The notes under the pieces are model-generated. The model saw only the letters and a list, made by a program, of their open reading frames with translations, made no database searches and was not told where the DNA came from. DNA of 64,000 nucleotides from Accumulibacter sp. (GTDB lineage Bacteria > Pseudomonadota > Gammaproteobacteria > Burkholderiales > Rhodocyclaceae), in assembly GCF_029255285.1 (NCBI RefSeq), contig NZ_JAPUVI010000002.1:46303-110302 (forward strand). Direction: 5' to 3'. Made by a program: the position numbers and the translations under genes. This document shows, one piece after another, positions 11,120 to 19,561 of this stretch (its first letter is position 1; every line of letters begins with the position of its first letter).

Positions 11120-12043
11120 TCAGGCGCCGCTGGTCGCCGAATCCAGTGGCCGGAAGACTCCCTGGACGATCGCTTTGCCTTTTTGGAGCTCGACGATCTG
11201 GCCCGTGAACTCGACCGGGATCGCTTTGCCCTCGCCATTGATGATCTCGCTGAGGACGGCTTCGCTGCGCTCCTTCCCGACCAGTAGCCGGCACAGCTCG
11301 CGCATGTCGTCCCCGTCACCAGCTGAATGCAGCTCGCTCTGCAGAACGCCGAGGAGTTCCTGCAGTTGTCGTCCGAACAGTTTCTCCGCCTGCGGGTTGG
11401 CGTCGAGCACATGCCCGGTACTGGCGTCTGAGATCAGGATCGCATCACGCGTGCCGTTGAACAAGGCGCGCCGTAGATGCTTGACGTCACACAGTTCCTC
11501 TTCCATCAGTGCCAGTTGGGATTGCAGCAGCGCCAGGCTCACCAGGCTGGCGATGGCGTGTGAGAACAGCCGCTGGACCGATGTCCAGGCCGAATGCGGG
11601 CCAACACGCTCGATGGAGAGCACGCCTTGCAATTCACCGTTGACGTGAATCGGTGAGTTGATCACGGCGCTGATGCCGTTCATCAGCAGGTAGTCTTCGC
11701 CGAATTCCTGCGTCGATGGGTGTTTCATCGCATCGTCGGCGACGATCGGCTCGCCACGTACCAGCGCCCGGAAGTACTCGGGGTAGCGTGCCGCGTGTAG
11801 CGTCACCCCGCTGCTGTGGCGGTCGCGGGAGAGTTCGTAGAGGTCGATGCACTCGAGGCTGGCGCGCCGCGCCGTCAGGCCCCACAGACCGACCCGCTCA
11901 ACGTTGAGCATGCGCGCTGTCGCGGCGGTCAACTGGCGAAGGGTTTCGTCCAGGCTGCAACTGGCAAATCCGTCCCGCGATAGCTGTGCAAACGCGCCCT
12001 GCAGGTCAAGGGAACTCGAAAGAGGTCGAAAAGGCGGCAACAT
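11120..12043 (-). CDS. GAF-PAS sensory protein without output domain
   Basis: About 307 residues from the ATG at 12043 (an upstream start at 12082 is also open). Residues 20-185 look like a GAF domain (SLDETLRQLTAATARMLNVERVGLWG ... GVLSIERVGP in pieces), followed by a short linker and a PAS domain (about 205-305, RDAILISDASTGHVLDANPQAE in part). No kinase, GGDEF, EAL or HTH follows. It could be a stand-alone sensor acting on another protein. The gene is convergent with rlpA with no spacer, and divergent from dacA. Ligand unknown. Confidence 0.75.
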   Translation of the reverse strand: MLPPFRPLSSSLDLQGAFAQLSRDGFASCSLDETLRQLTAATARMLNVERVGLWGLTARRASLECIDLYELSRDRHSSGVTLHAARYPEYFRALVRGEPIVADDAMKHPSTQEFGEDYLLMNGISAVINSPIHVNGELQGVLSIERVGPHSAWTSVQRLFSHAIASLVSLALLQSQLALMEEELCDVKHLRRALFNGTRDAILISDASTGHVLDANPQAEKLFGRQLQELLGVLQSELHSAGDGDDMRELCRLLVGKERSEAVLSEIINGEGKAIPVEFTGQIVELQKGKAIVQGVFRPLDSATSGA

Positions 12044-12203
12044 TGACACTCCGCGCCGCGCCACCGGCGGGTAGGCGCGCAAGCCATAAACAGCATTAAT
12101 CGTAAGCTCCAGGGCCGCTGCCAGAGTAGGCAGTATGTCACGGAAGGCAGGAATCTCGCGTCGGAAGTCGTCACAAACGCGTACAGGCCACCTTGTTCCC
12201 GCT

Positions 12204-12212
12204 TGCTATAAT
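12204..12212 (+). promoter_or_regulatory. Extended -10 promoter for dacA
   Basis: TGCTATAAT is a perfect extended -10 element (TGn plus TATAAT), 25 bases before the dacA ATG at 12237. No good -35 hexamer sits at the usual distance, which fits the extended -10 type. A start near 12219 would give a very short leader. Confidence 0.6.
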
Positions 12213-12236
12213 CTGCCCTTTGTTAAAAATGCCGTC

Positions 12237-13376
12237 ATGGTCATGACTATCTTCCGCCGCCTGCTGGTCGCCGTTCTCTACCTTCCCGTTCTGGCTCTTG
12301 CCCAGCAGGCTCCGAGCGCGCCGGTGCTCGCGGCGCGCTCGTGGTTGTTGATCGAGGCCGCGTCCGGACAGGAACTGGCGTCGCAGGCCCCAGACCAGCG
12401 TCTGGAACCGGCATCCCTGACCAAGTTGATGACTGCCTACCTGAGCTTCGCGGCGCTCAAGCAGGGTACGCTGAAGCTCGACCAGACCGTGCCGGTGTCG
12501 CAGAAAGCGTGGAAGACCGGCGGTTCGCGGATGTTCATTCAGGTTGGTACCCAGGTCAGGGTCGAGGACTTGCTCAAGGGAATGATTGTGCAGTCGGGGA
12601 ACGACGCCTGCGTTGCTCTGGCCGAAGCGATTGCTGGTGACGAGGAGAATTTCGCGCAATTGATGAATCGCGAGGCCCAGCGATTGGGCATGAAAGACTC
12701 CAGTTTCCGCAACGCGAGCGGTCTGCCTGACCCGCAACACTACACCACGGCACGCGACCTCGCCACCCTCGCGGGCGCGCTGATTCGCGACTTTCCCGAA
12801 GAGTACGCCAAGTACTACTCGCTGAAGGATTTTCGCTACAACAACATCACGCAGCCGAATCGCAATCGTCTGTTGTGGATCGATCCGACGGTCGACGGTC
12901 TGAAGACCGGCCATACCGAGGCGGCTGGATACTGTCTCGTCTCGTCGGCCAAACGCGGTCCGCGGCGCCTTGTGTCGGTGGTTCTCGGCGCGGCATCGGA
13001 CAAGGTTCGTGCTCAGGAGTCGCTCAAACTGCTCAGTTTTGGCTTCCAGTTCTACGATGCGGTACAGGTCTATGCGAAGAACGAAGCGGTATCCTCGCTG
13101 AGGGTCTGGAAGGGGGTGGCAAGTTCGGTAAAGCTCGGGTTCGTGAACGATCTGGTGATCGCGGTACCCAAGGGATTCGGTCCCAAGATCAGGACCGAGC
13201 TGGTTTCGCAGCAGCCCTTGATGGCACCGGTGGCGCAGGGTCAGGCGCTTGGCACCTTGAAGGTCAGTGTCGACGGCAAGCCGTTCGGGGATTATCCGGT
13301 CCTGGCGCTCGAGGCGGTACCGAGCGCCGGAATCGTCGGGCGCCTGATCGACACCGTTCGTCTGTGGTTCAACTAA
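12237..13376 (+). CDS. dacA: D-alanyl-D-alanine carboxypeptidase (PBP5/6 type)
   Basis: A 379-residue low-molecular-weight PBP. After a signal peptide (cleavage near residue 22, LALAQQ) come Ser60-Leu-Thr-Lys63, Ser120-Gly-Asn122 and Lys223-Thr-Gly225, all in the correct order and spacing for class C PBPs. The C-terminal beta domain and an amphipathic tail (VGRLIDTVRLWF) that anchors PBP5 to the membrane are visible. The enzyme trims the terminal D-Ala of pentapeptides. ATG at 12243 is an alternative start two codons on. It heads dacA-ybeD-lipB-lipA, a common betaproteobacterial order. Confidence 0.94.
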   Translation: MVMTIFRRLLVAVLYLPVLALAQQAPSAPVLAARSWLLIEAASGQELASQAPDQRLEPASLTKLMTAYLSFAALKQGTLKLDQTVPVSQKAWKTGGSRMFIQVGTQVRVEDLLKGMIVQSGNDACVALAEAIAGDEENFAQLMNREAQRLGMKDSSFRNASGLPDPQHYTTARDLATLAGALIRDFPEEYAKYYSLKDFRYNNITQPNRNRLLWIDPTVDGLKTGHTEAAGYCLVSSAKRGPRRLVSVVLGAASDKVRAQESLKLLSFGFQFYDAVQVYAKNEAVSSLRVWKGVASSVKLGFVNDLVIAVPKGFGPKIRTELVSQQPLMAPVAQGQALGTLKVSVDGKPFGDYPVLALEAVPSAGIVGRLIDTVRLWFN

Positions 13377-13386
13377 CGTCCGCCCG

Positions 13387-13656
13387 ATGGTTGATGAAAG
13401 TTCGGACCTGTTCGAATTTCCCTGTGCCTTTCCGCTCAAGATCATGGGGCTGGCCGGCGGCGAACTGGCGCAGGCAGTGCTCGAGATCGTCCTGCGACAC
13501 GCACCGGATTTCGACGGGGCGACGATGGAGATGCGCTCTTCGTCGGCTGGCAAGTACGTCAGCCTGACCTGTACGATCAGCGCCACCAGCCGAGAACAAC
13601 TCGACGCGCTCTACCGGGAACTGAGCAGCCATCCGCTGGTCAGGATCCTATTTTGA
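13387..13656 (+). CDS. ybeD: DUF493 family protein YbeD
   Basis: An 89-residue protein with the DUF493 pattern: [13 protein letters not shown] at the start, a helix, and the ending [16 protein letters not shown] that is nearly invariant in the family. The fold resembles ACT-like regulatory domains and the role is still not proven; conserved linkage to lipB and lipA suggests a link to lipoylation. It lies ten bases after dacA and its stop overlaps the lipB start. Confidence 0.93.
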   Translation: MVDESSDLFEFPCAFPLKIMGLAGGELAQAVLEIVLRHAPDFDGATMEMRSSSAGKYVSLTCTISATSREQLDALYRELSSHPLVRILF

Positions 13657-14333
13657 GTCCTTCGGCGAACGGGGCGCCCGGTGCGACGACCGTGGCCCCG
13701 GCCGATGGGCGGGGCCGGGTGAAAATCCGGGTGCGCCATCTGGGGCGAACCGATTACCGGCAGACGTGGGCCGCGATGGTCGAGTTTACCGCGGCGCGCA
13801 CCGACGAAACGGCTGACGAACTGTGGTGCTGCGAGCATTCACCGGTGTTCACGCTGGGTCAGGCGGGTAAGCGCGAGCACTTGCTTAGCGACCGCGGGAT
13901 ACCCCTGGTGCCGTCTGATCGCGGCGGTCAGATTACCTACCACGGGCCCGGCCAGGTGGTGGTTTATCTCTTGCTCGATCTGGCCAGGCGAAGGCTCGCG
14001 GTGCGTGAGTTGGTTTTCTCGATCGAGCAGGCGGTGATCGACCTCCTGGCGGAGCACGGTACGGTCGCCCGGCGGCAGAGCGGCGCGCCGGGAGTCTACG
14101 TCGGTTCGGCCAAGGTCGCGGCCCTTGGTCTGCGAGTGCGCCGGGGGTGCTGCTACCACGGCGTCAGTCTCAACGTCGCGATGGACCTCTCCCCGTTTGC
14201 GGCGATCAATCCCTGCGGCTATCCCGGTATGCCGGTGACGCAGACGCGCGACCTCGGCATCTCCTTGACGCCGGCGGCCGCTGAGGTGGCACTGGCGAGG
14301 TGCCTCGAAAGACAACTGGAGCGCTGGCCATGA
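13653..14333 (+). CDS. lipB: Octanoyl-ACP:protein octanoyltransferase
   Basis: A 226-residue protein of the LipB family. The acyl-enzyme Cys188 is in INPCGYPGM and the partner Lys154 in GSAKVAALG; the [12 protein letters not shown] substrate loop is intact. LipB moves octanoate from acyl carrier protein to lipoyl domains. The start is uncertain: TTG at 13653 overlaps the ybeD stop, but GTG at 13719 (VKIRVRHLG), preceded by a G-rich site, would match the usual N-terminus better and remove 22 unusual residues. Its stop overlaps lipA. Confidence 0.94.
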   Translation: MSPSANGAPGATTVAPADGRGRVKIRVRHLGRTDYRQTWAAMVEFTAARTDETADELWCCEHSPVFTLGQAGKREHLLSDRGIPLVPSDRGGQITYHGPGQVVVYLLLDLARRRLAVRELVFSIEQAVIDLLAEHGTVARRQSGAPGVYVGSAKVAALGLRVRRGCCYHGVSLNVAMDLSPFAAINPCGYPGMPVTQTRDLGISLTPAAAEVALARCLERQLERWP

Positions 14334-15322
14334 GCCGTGAGAGTGAGGATGGTGGGCGTCTGCTCCTACCCAGAGCGACGTCCCCGGTCGCTGGAATCAA
14401 GGAAAAGGGCGAGCTGAAGACGGCGCGCATCCCGATCAAGATCGTCCCGCAAGCCGCGCAGCGCAAGCCCGACTGGATTCGCGTCAAGGCCGGCAACGAC
14501 GCCGGCCGTTTCGGCGAGATCAAGAAAATGCTGCGCGAGCAGAAGCTGCATACGGTTTGCGAGGAGGCGGCTTGCCCCAACATCGGCGAGTGTTTTGGGC
14601 GCGGTACGGCGACCTTCATGATTCTCGGCGACATTTGCACCCGTCGCTGTCCCTTCTGCGATGTCGGACATGGCAAGCCGCTGCCGCCCGACCTTGACGA
14701 ACCGGCTCATCTTGCCGACAGCGTTGCCCGACTCGAACTGCGCTACGTGGTGATCACGAGCGTCGACCGGGACGATCTGCGTGATGGCGGCGCGCAGCAT
14801 TTTGTTGACGTCATCAGGGCGGTACGCGAAAAGTCGCCGGCGACGACCATTGAGACGCTCGTTCCCGATTTCCGAGGCCGCCTTGAGGTGGCCATCGAGT
14901 TGCTCGGGCAGTCGCTGCCCGATGTCCTCAACCACAATCTGGAGACCGTACCGCGGCTCTATCGGCAGGCTCGTCCGGGCGCCGACTACGCGCACTCACT
15001 GGCCTTCATGAGGGCTTTCAAGGCTCGTTATCCGCAGGTGCCGACCAAGTCGGGGCTGATGGTCGGCCTCGGCGAAACCGATGACGAGATCCTGGAGGTT
15101 TTGCGCGATCTGCGGGCCAATAACGTGGAGATGCTGACCATCGGCCAGTACCTGGCGCCGTCACCGCACCACCTGCCGGTGGCGCGTTACGTCCATCCGG
15201 AGGTTTTCCGGATGTACGAGCAGCAGGCGATCGACCTCGGTTTCACCGGCGCCGCCTGCGGACCGATGGTCCGTTCGAGCTACTGGGCCGATGCCCAGGC
15301 GCACCGGGCAGGCGTCGCCTGA
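14330..15322 (+). CDS. lipA: Lipoyl synthase (radical SAM)
   Basis: A 330-residue protein. The auxiliary cluster cysteines are Cys77, Cys82 and Cys88 ([12 protein letters not shown]) and the radical-SAM CxxxCxxC is Cys103, Cys107, Cys110 (CTRRCPFC). The C-terminal RSSYWADAQ holds the Ser that ligates the sacrificial cluster. It inserts two sulfurs into protein-bound octanoate. ATG at 14330 overlaps the lipB stop as ATGA. The end lies 19 bases from the end of the convergent downstream gene. Confidence 0.96.
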   Translation: MSRESEDGGRLLLPRATSPVAGIKEKGELKTARIPIKIVPQAAQRKPDWIRVKAGNDAGRFGEIKKMLREQKLHTVCEEAACPNIGECFGRGTATFMILGDICTRRCPFCDVGHGKPLPPDLDEPAHLADSVARLELRYVVITSVDRDDLRDGGAQHFVDVIRAVREKSPATTIETLVPDFRGRLEVAIELLGQSLPDVLNHNLETVPRLYRQARPGADYAHSLAFMRAFKARYPQVPTKSGLMVGLGETDDEILEVLRDLRANNVEMLTIGQYLAPSPHHLPVARYVHPEVFRMYEQQAIDLGFTGAACGPMVRSSYWADAQAHRAGVA

Positions 15323-15341
15323 CGGCGCTTCGTGTTGCCAT

Positions 15342-15860
15342 TCAGTTGTAGCGAATGAAGCGCGCCGGGTAGCGCGCCGTCGCCCAGGCCAGAAACAGGT
15401 ATTTGACCGTCTTGCCGATTCCGACGGCGACCAGGATGCCGGGCGTCGATACGTTGGCCAAAGCGCAGAAGAGCAGCGCCGGGGTCTGCGGCATGGGCGA
15501 GCCGGCAATGATCAGGATGGCCAGCAGGCCCCAGCGTTGCAGCCATTCGCTGGTCAACCGCCAGGCTTCGGTCTGTACGAGTGATGGGTAATGGGCAAAG
15601 ACGAACTCGTAGCCGAGGTACTGGAAGATCTCGACCAGTACCGCGGCGCCGCAGCCGCTAGCAATCCCGCTGAGCAGGCCAAGCGTGCGCCAGCGCCGTG
15701 GAGAAAGCAGAACCGCCGGGACCAACACGGCGACGAAGGGGAAGCTGAAGGTGATCGTGGCGCCAAAAGCGATCGCCGTGACGACGAGGCTATAGTAGCG
15801 ATGCGCGACGCTGCGCATCAGTAGCTGGCGTAACCAGTCGGGAAGGACGTGAGTTTTCAT
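15342..15860 (-). CDS. YqaA/DedA-like small membrane protein
   Basis: A 172-residue protein with about four to five hydrophobic stretches (TAIAFGATITFSFPFVAVLVP, GLLSGIASGCGAAVLVEIF, LLAILIIAGSPMPQTPALLF, GILVAVGIGKTVKYLFLAW). The layout resembles the short YqaA branch of SNARE-associated (VTT) proteins, including a loop with SPMPQTPAL between helices, but the classical DedA F/Y-x-x-x-R-x-x-P-G motif is not obvious. Transport or lipid-scramblase activity cannot be assigned. It is convergent with lipA and stands alone. Confidence 0.6.
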   Translation of the reverse strand: MKTHVLPDWLRQLLMRSVAHRYYSLVVTAIAFGATITFSFPFVAVLVPAVLLSPRRWRTLGLLSGIASGCGAAVLVEIFQYLGYEFVFAHYPSLVQTEAWRLTSEWLQRWGLLAILIIAGSPMPQTPALLFCALANVSTPGILVAVGIGKTVKYLFLAWATARYPARFIRYN

Positions 15861-16171
15861 GTCTGTAGCAGCTTTCCTGGCCTTCTGGCGGCCGGCCCGG
15901 CCGGCGAAGGCTTGTACGACCGGTGCTTGGCAGGATATGCTTATGCGGCTACAAAGTATTGATCAATCTCAACGGCGACGGAGGTATCGTCAACATGCCA
16001 TGCGCGACGTTTCAGCAAGCACCGGAATCGTCGACACTCTCTTGGCCAGCGTGCGCCAGCCGGTGGTGCTGCGCCGCCTTCTCCTCTAAGCCGCCGGTCA
16101 GCGTCTGAGCCGTGCTTAGCGCCGGTCCCGATTGTCGCCCATGTCCGCCTTACTCGGTTGCCGCCGTGGGG
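15861..16171. other. Gap without recognisable gene
   Basis: About 310 bases between the divergent YqaA-like gene and the leader of the RlpA paralogue. Short open frames are present but show no family motif, and none has a convincing ribosome site. The DNA holds the promoters of both flanking genes, which I cannot place with confidence. Confidence 0.5.
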
Positions 16172-16262
16172 CTCGTTGGTTTGCCGGGTGTCGGGATCGC
16201 AGTACGCCACAACTAACGAGACACCCATGTTGACCATTGCACCGCAGGACCAGGGTGTCTCG
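16172..16262 (+). promoter_or_regulatory. Leader with mutually exclusive stems before RlpA paralogue
   Basis: Three pairings compete. Stem A: 16172-16181 (CTCGTTGGTT) with 16211-16220 (AACTAACGAG), ten pairs with one G-U. Stem B: 16217-16226 (CGAGACACCC) with 16253-16262 (GGGTGTCTCG), ten perfect pairs. Stem C: an upstream GGGTGTC at 16186-16192 can also pair with GACACCC at 16220-16226. A and B share 16217-16220 and B and C share 16220-16226, so they exclude one another. Stem B ends 31 bases before the proposed GTG start. Function inferred only from geometry. Confidence 0.4.
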
Positions 16263-16293
16263 CCCTGGTGGCCACCTTGACGAGTCCAGTTCT

Positions 16294-16770
16294 GTGAAGA
16301 TCTTTCTCGTGCTGTTGATTTCGCTCCTGTGCGGCACCGTCGTTGGCGAACCGGCTGTCGGCGAGCACCCTCTCGGCCTGGGGGTGTCGCGTATGGCGCC
16401 GGAGCCACCGCCCATCGTCTCGGGACGAGCGAGCTTTTATAGTTCATCCTTTCACGGACGCAAGACCGCCTCCGGCGAGCGCTATGATCATCAGACGATT
16501 TCGGCAGCAAGCAGTCGTTTTCCTCTCGGGACCACGGTGGCCGTACGCCGCGTTCTTTCGGCACGCTGTATCGTCGTCAGAATCAACGATCGGATGGGCC
16601 ATCGGAGCCGCGTGATTGACCTGTCGCGCGAGGCCGCCGTACGCCTGGGCATGATTGACGCTGGCGTTACCGATGTCGAAGTCACTCCTTTGCCCAAGTA
16701 TCTGGTTGGCCACGAGCATGCCTGTGCGCTCGCCTTCGCGCCGCCGCCCTACCTGCACACCGACCCGTAG
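16294..16770 (+). CDS. Short exported RlpA-like double-psi beta-barrel protein
   Basis: A 158-residue protein from the GTG at 16294; an ATG at 16237 is open but would spoil the signal peptide (VKIFLVLLISLLCGTVVG). The rest is a single RlpA-type barrel: GRASFYSSSFHGRKTASGE, LGTTVAVRRV, VRINDRMGHRSRVIDLS. It has no SPOR domain and no lipobox. Compared with the full-length rlpA in this window, the AAHPTL motif is AASSRF here and DRGPFH is DRMGHR, so a conserved His and the GPF turn are lost. It may bind glycan without cleaving it, or act differently. Confidence 0.75.
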   Translation: MKIFLVLLISLLCGTVVGEPAVGEHPLGLGVSRMAPEPPPIVSGRASFYSSSFHGRKTASGERYDHQTISAASSRFPLGTTVAVRRVLSARCIVVRINDRMGHRSRVIDLSREAAVRLGMIDAGVTDVEVTPLPKYLVGHEHACALAFAPPPYLHTDP

Positions 16771-16818
16771 CCGGAGGCGTTCGCTAGCGATACCGGTGTA
16801 TGGCGGAGGGTCGAAGCC

Positions 16819-16837
16819 CCGGTCGCTTGGCGACCGG
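16819..16837. repeat. Strong GC hairpin between convergent genes
   Basis: CCGGTCGC and GCGACCGG pair perfectly around a three-base TTG loop. It lies between the convergent ends of the RlpA paralogue (16770) and the aldo/keto reductase (16958). No T tract follows on either strand, so it is not a standard intrinsic terminator, but it could block 3' exonucleases or transcription from both sides. Confidence 0.45.
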
Positions 16838-16957
16838 CCGGAACGCTTGGCGCGCCCATTGCTTATTGGATCCGGGCTGGGCGGCTTGGTCCCGGCCGAG
16901 AATTGATGCGGCAGGCCGCTGTGCCTGGATTCGGCTGCGGCTTTTACTGGCCGGTGC

Positions 16958-17920
16958 TCAAGTCCGTGCCAGCGTTTCAACCATTCTTGCCCGTTGCCGA
17001 GCATCGGGCAAGCGGCCACGGCCTGCCGCCAGATTATCCTCCAGATGCGGCTGCTTGCTGGTCGCCGGAATGACGCAGCTTACGGCCGGCTGGGCGAGGA
17101 TGAACTTGAGGAAGAACTGCGCCCAGCTTGCGCAATCGAACTCCGCCGCCCAGGCGGGCAGCGGCTGGCCGCGCACCTGCGAGAACAGCGAGGCTTTGGC
17201 GAAGGGGCGGTTGACGATCACAGCGATACCTAGGTCCTGGGCCAGAGGCAGCAGCCGGGCTTCTGCTTCGCGTTCGGCCATGCTGTAGTTGATCTGAAGG
17301 AAATCCGGTTTTTCGGCCCGCAGCACGGCCTCGACCTCGCGGTAGGCGCTGGCGTGATAATGCGTTACGCCGACATGGCGAATCCGTCCCTGATTCCGCC
17401 ATTCGCGCAGGGTCGGCAGATGCACCCGCCAGTCGACCAGGTTGTGAACCTGCATGAGCTCCAGACGCATCGTCCGCAACCGGCTGAACGAGGTTTCCAT
17501 CTGTCGAACACCTTCAGCGTGCCCGCGGGTCCACACCTTGGTGGCCAGGAACAGGCGATTGCGCACACCGAGCCTTGCCGCCAGTTCACCGATCACCGCT
17601 TCGGAATGGCCGTACATCGGCGAGCTGTCCACCAACTCTCCACCGAGTGCCACGAAGCGCGCCAGCACCGCTTCCAGTGCAGAACTGGCCGCATCGACGA
17701 CGTCGAAACTCTCGTAGGTGCCCAGGCCGACCGCCGCGATCGAGTCGCCCGAGCTCGGAACTGGCCGTCTGAGCATGCCGGTGTCAGAGCTCGCTGCCGT
17801 TTCGCCGAGGGGCTTGGATGCGTGAAGCGCGCCACTGGCCAGTGCCATCCCGCCGTTAGCCAGCGTCTTTAGTACCCGGCGCCGACCGTCGTCGACGGTC
17901 CGGCTGTCACCAATCTCCAT
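16958..17920 (-). CDS. Exported aldo/keto reductase (Tat-type signal)
   Basis: A 320-residue protein. The N-terminus has a twin-arginine run (RRRVLKTLANGGMALASG) typical of Tat export of folded, cofactor-loaded enzymes. The (beta/alpha)8 aldo/keto reductase core follows with the catalytic set Asp and Tyr (DSSPMYGHSE), Lys (FLATKVW) and His (LMQVHNL). A second conserved part, PFLQINYSM-like, and CVIPATSK near the end bind NADPH. Substrate unknown. It follows the MFS gene by 12 bases on the same strand, so the two are likely co-transcribed. Confidence 0.82.
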   Translation of the reverse strand: MEIGDSRTVDDGRRRVLKTLANGGMALASGALHASKPLGETAASSDTGMLRRPVPSSGDSIAAVGLGTYESFDVVDAASSALEAVLARFVALGGELVDSSPMYGHSEAVIGELAARLGVRNRLFLATKVWTRGHAEGVRQMETSFSRLRTMRLELMQVHNLVDWRVHLPTLREWRNQGRIRHVGVTHYHASAYREVEAVLRAEKPDFLQINYSMAEREAEARLLPLAQDLGIAVIVNRPFAKASLFSQVRGQPLPAWAAEFDCASWAQFFLKFILAQPAVSCVIPATSKQPHLEDNLAAGRGRLPDARQRARMVETLART

Positions 17921-17932
17921 TGTCTTCTCTTT

Positions 17933-19246
17933 TCACTTCGGCGCCTGCGTTGCCACGCTTGCTCTACCCCCCGTGCTCTGAGCAGTGCTGGGCGACGAGG
18001 TTTCGCCGACCTGCCGCTGGTAACGACGGCCAAGTTGCAGGCCCAGCCAAGCGAGCAGCAGCGTGCCGGGTATCGCCGCCAGCGCGACGCCCGACGTGCC
18101 CAGACCGGCCGCCGCGTGCAACCAGCCGCCGAAGGCATCGCCCGCTCGCGACACCACGGTGTCGAGGACGTTCTTGGCCTTATAGCGCGGTTCGCGTGCC
18201 ACGGCCGTAAAAAGTGCCTCGCGTGCCGGGCGCAACAGGCCATGGCCGCCAGCGCGCGAAATGACCTGGATGACGAGCAGCGCAGTCAGCACCGGGACGG
18301 CCGCCAGCACCGCCAGCGGCACGAACAGCAAGAGCGGCACGGTGGCCAATGTCAGGCCGATGCCCAGTCGCTGCATCAGGCGGCCGGCGACCATTGCCTG
18401 CAACCCCAGTGCTACGAGGTTGACTGCCAGATCGATGAGCGCGAAGAGTTGGGCACGCGTCTCGGCGCTCAGCGCGGCTGCCTTAACCAAGCGCGCCTGC
18501 TCAAAGTAGACAAACGTAGCGACGACGCCCTGCACGATGATCGCCAGCGCGATCATCGCCAGGTAAGGAGAAAGCACTATCTCGACCAGCCCGGCGAAGA
18601 CACTGCCGCCGAGCGGCTGACCCACCTCGGGTGCCGCATGGCGATCAGACACCCGCAGGATGCAGAGTAGCGACAACAGCATCAAGGCGACCGAGACCAG
18701 CAGCAGCCCATGCACGCCGACAGCGTGCACCGAGAGGGCGCTGATCGTCGGGCCGGCCAGCGCGCCACTGCTGCCTCCGGCCGCGATCATGCCGAACAGT
18801 CGCCGCGCTTGCGAGTGCGTGAAGCTGTCGGCCATCACGGCCCAGAACAGCGAGACGATGATCAGATTGAAAACGCTGATCCAGACGAAGAGTGCGAGAG
18901 CCGCCATCGGCGACGCGCCGCGGGCGATCCACGTCTGGAAGCCGGCGAGCACCAAGGCTGTCGCGGCAAACGCCGTGACCAGCAGCCGCCGCCGGGTTAG
19001 GCGAGACGAGGCCCAGCCGTAAAGCGGGACGATCGCCAGCATACCGGCCAAAGTCAAAGTAAATGCCCATGGCAGCCGGTCCGGCCCGATCTGCACGCCC
19101 ATCTCCTCGCGTACCGGTCGCAGCACGTAATAGCCGGCCAAGAGCAGGAAAAAACCGGCAAAGGACCAGAACAAGGCTCGTCCCTCGCCGGGCCGACAAT
19201 CGATCAGGCGCGTCCAGCGCGCGGCCCAGGCCGCCGGTGCCGTCAC
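17933..19246 (-). CDS. MFS-type carrier with about twelve membrane helices
   Basis: A 437-residue polytopic protein starting at a GTG. It has the stretch AGYYVLRPVREEMGVQIG right after the first helix, which is typical of a bacterial MFS group distantly related to ATP/ADP translocases, then two halves of about six helices. The substrate cannot be told from sequence. It lies 12 bases before the exported aldo/keto reductase gene, which hints at a shared pathway. The last 30 residues are a polar tail. Confidence 0.75.
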   Translation of the reverse strand: MTAPAAWAARWTRLIDCRPGEGRALFWSFAGFFLLLAGYYVLRPVREEMGVQIGPDRLPWAFTLTLAGMLAIVPLYGWASSRLTRRRLLVTAFAATALVLAGFQTWIARGASPMAALALFVWISVFNLIIVSLFWAVMADSFTHSQARRLFGMIAAGGSSGALAGPTISALSVHAVGVHGLLLVSVALMLLSLLCILRVSDRHAAPEVGQPLGGSVFAGLVEIVLSPYLAMIALAIIVQGVVATFVYFEQARLVKAAALSAETRAQLFALIDLAVNLVALGLQAMVAGRLMQRLGIGLTLATVPLLLFVPLAVLAAVPVLTALLVIQVISRAGGHGLLRPAREALFTAVAREPRYKAKNVLDTVVSRAGDAFGGWLHAAAGLGTSGVALAAIPGTLLLAWLGLQLGRRYQRQVGETSSPSTAQSTGGRASVATQAPK

Positions 19247-19561
19247 CGCCGGCCGCCCGCGGCGGCTTCCGGAACGACGACCGAGTCAGCGACCAAATCG
19301 CCGGGGTTGGCCGCTATCCCGGGTGGCGCGAGAGGCGGTCGAAGTGCGGGGAAACCGGGCATGGGTCGCTCTGCTCGTGCGGCCGAAGGCGCGCATCGGC
19401 AGAGCCGAAAGGCGGCCGCGCCGACGAGTCGGCAGCGACGGCCGCAGCGTAGCGCTGTACCCAAGTGGTGCCGCGGCCGCCAGAGCATTGGCGACCATGC
19501 TGGGCGGATCGTTCGCCGGGTCGAAGCGGGTCGATGGGGACTCGCGCTCCGTGCAAGCCCG
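19247..19561. other. Gap without recognisable gene
   Basis: 315 bases between the DUF3313 gene end and the MFS start, both minus strand. Very GC-rich; open frames in several phases but none with family motifs, signal peptide or ribosome site. It should contain the MFS promoter; I see no clear -10/-35 pair. Confidence 0.45.
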
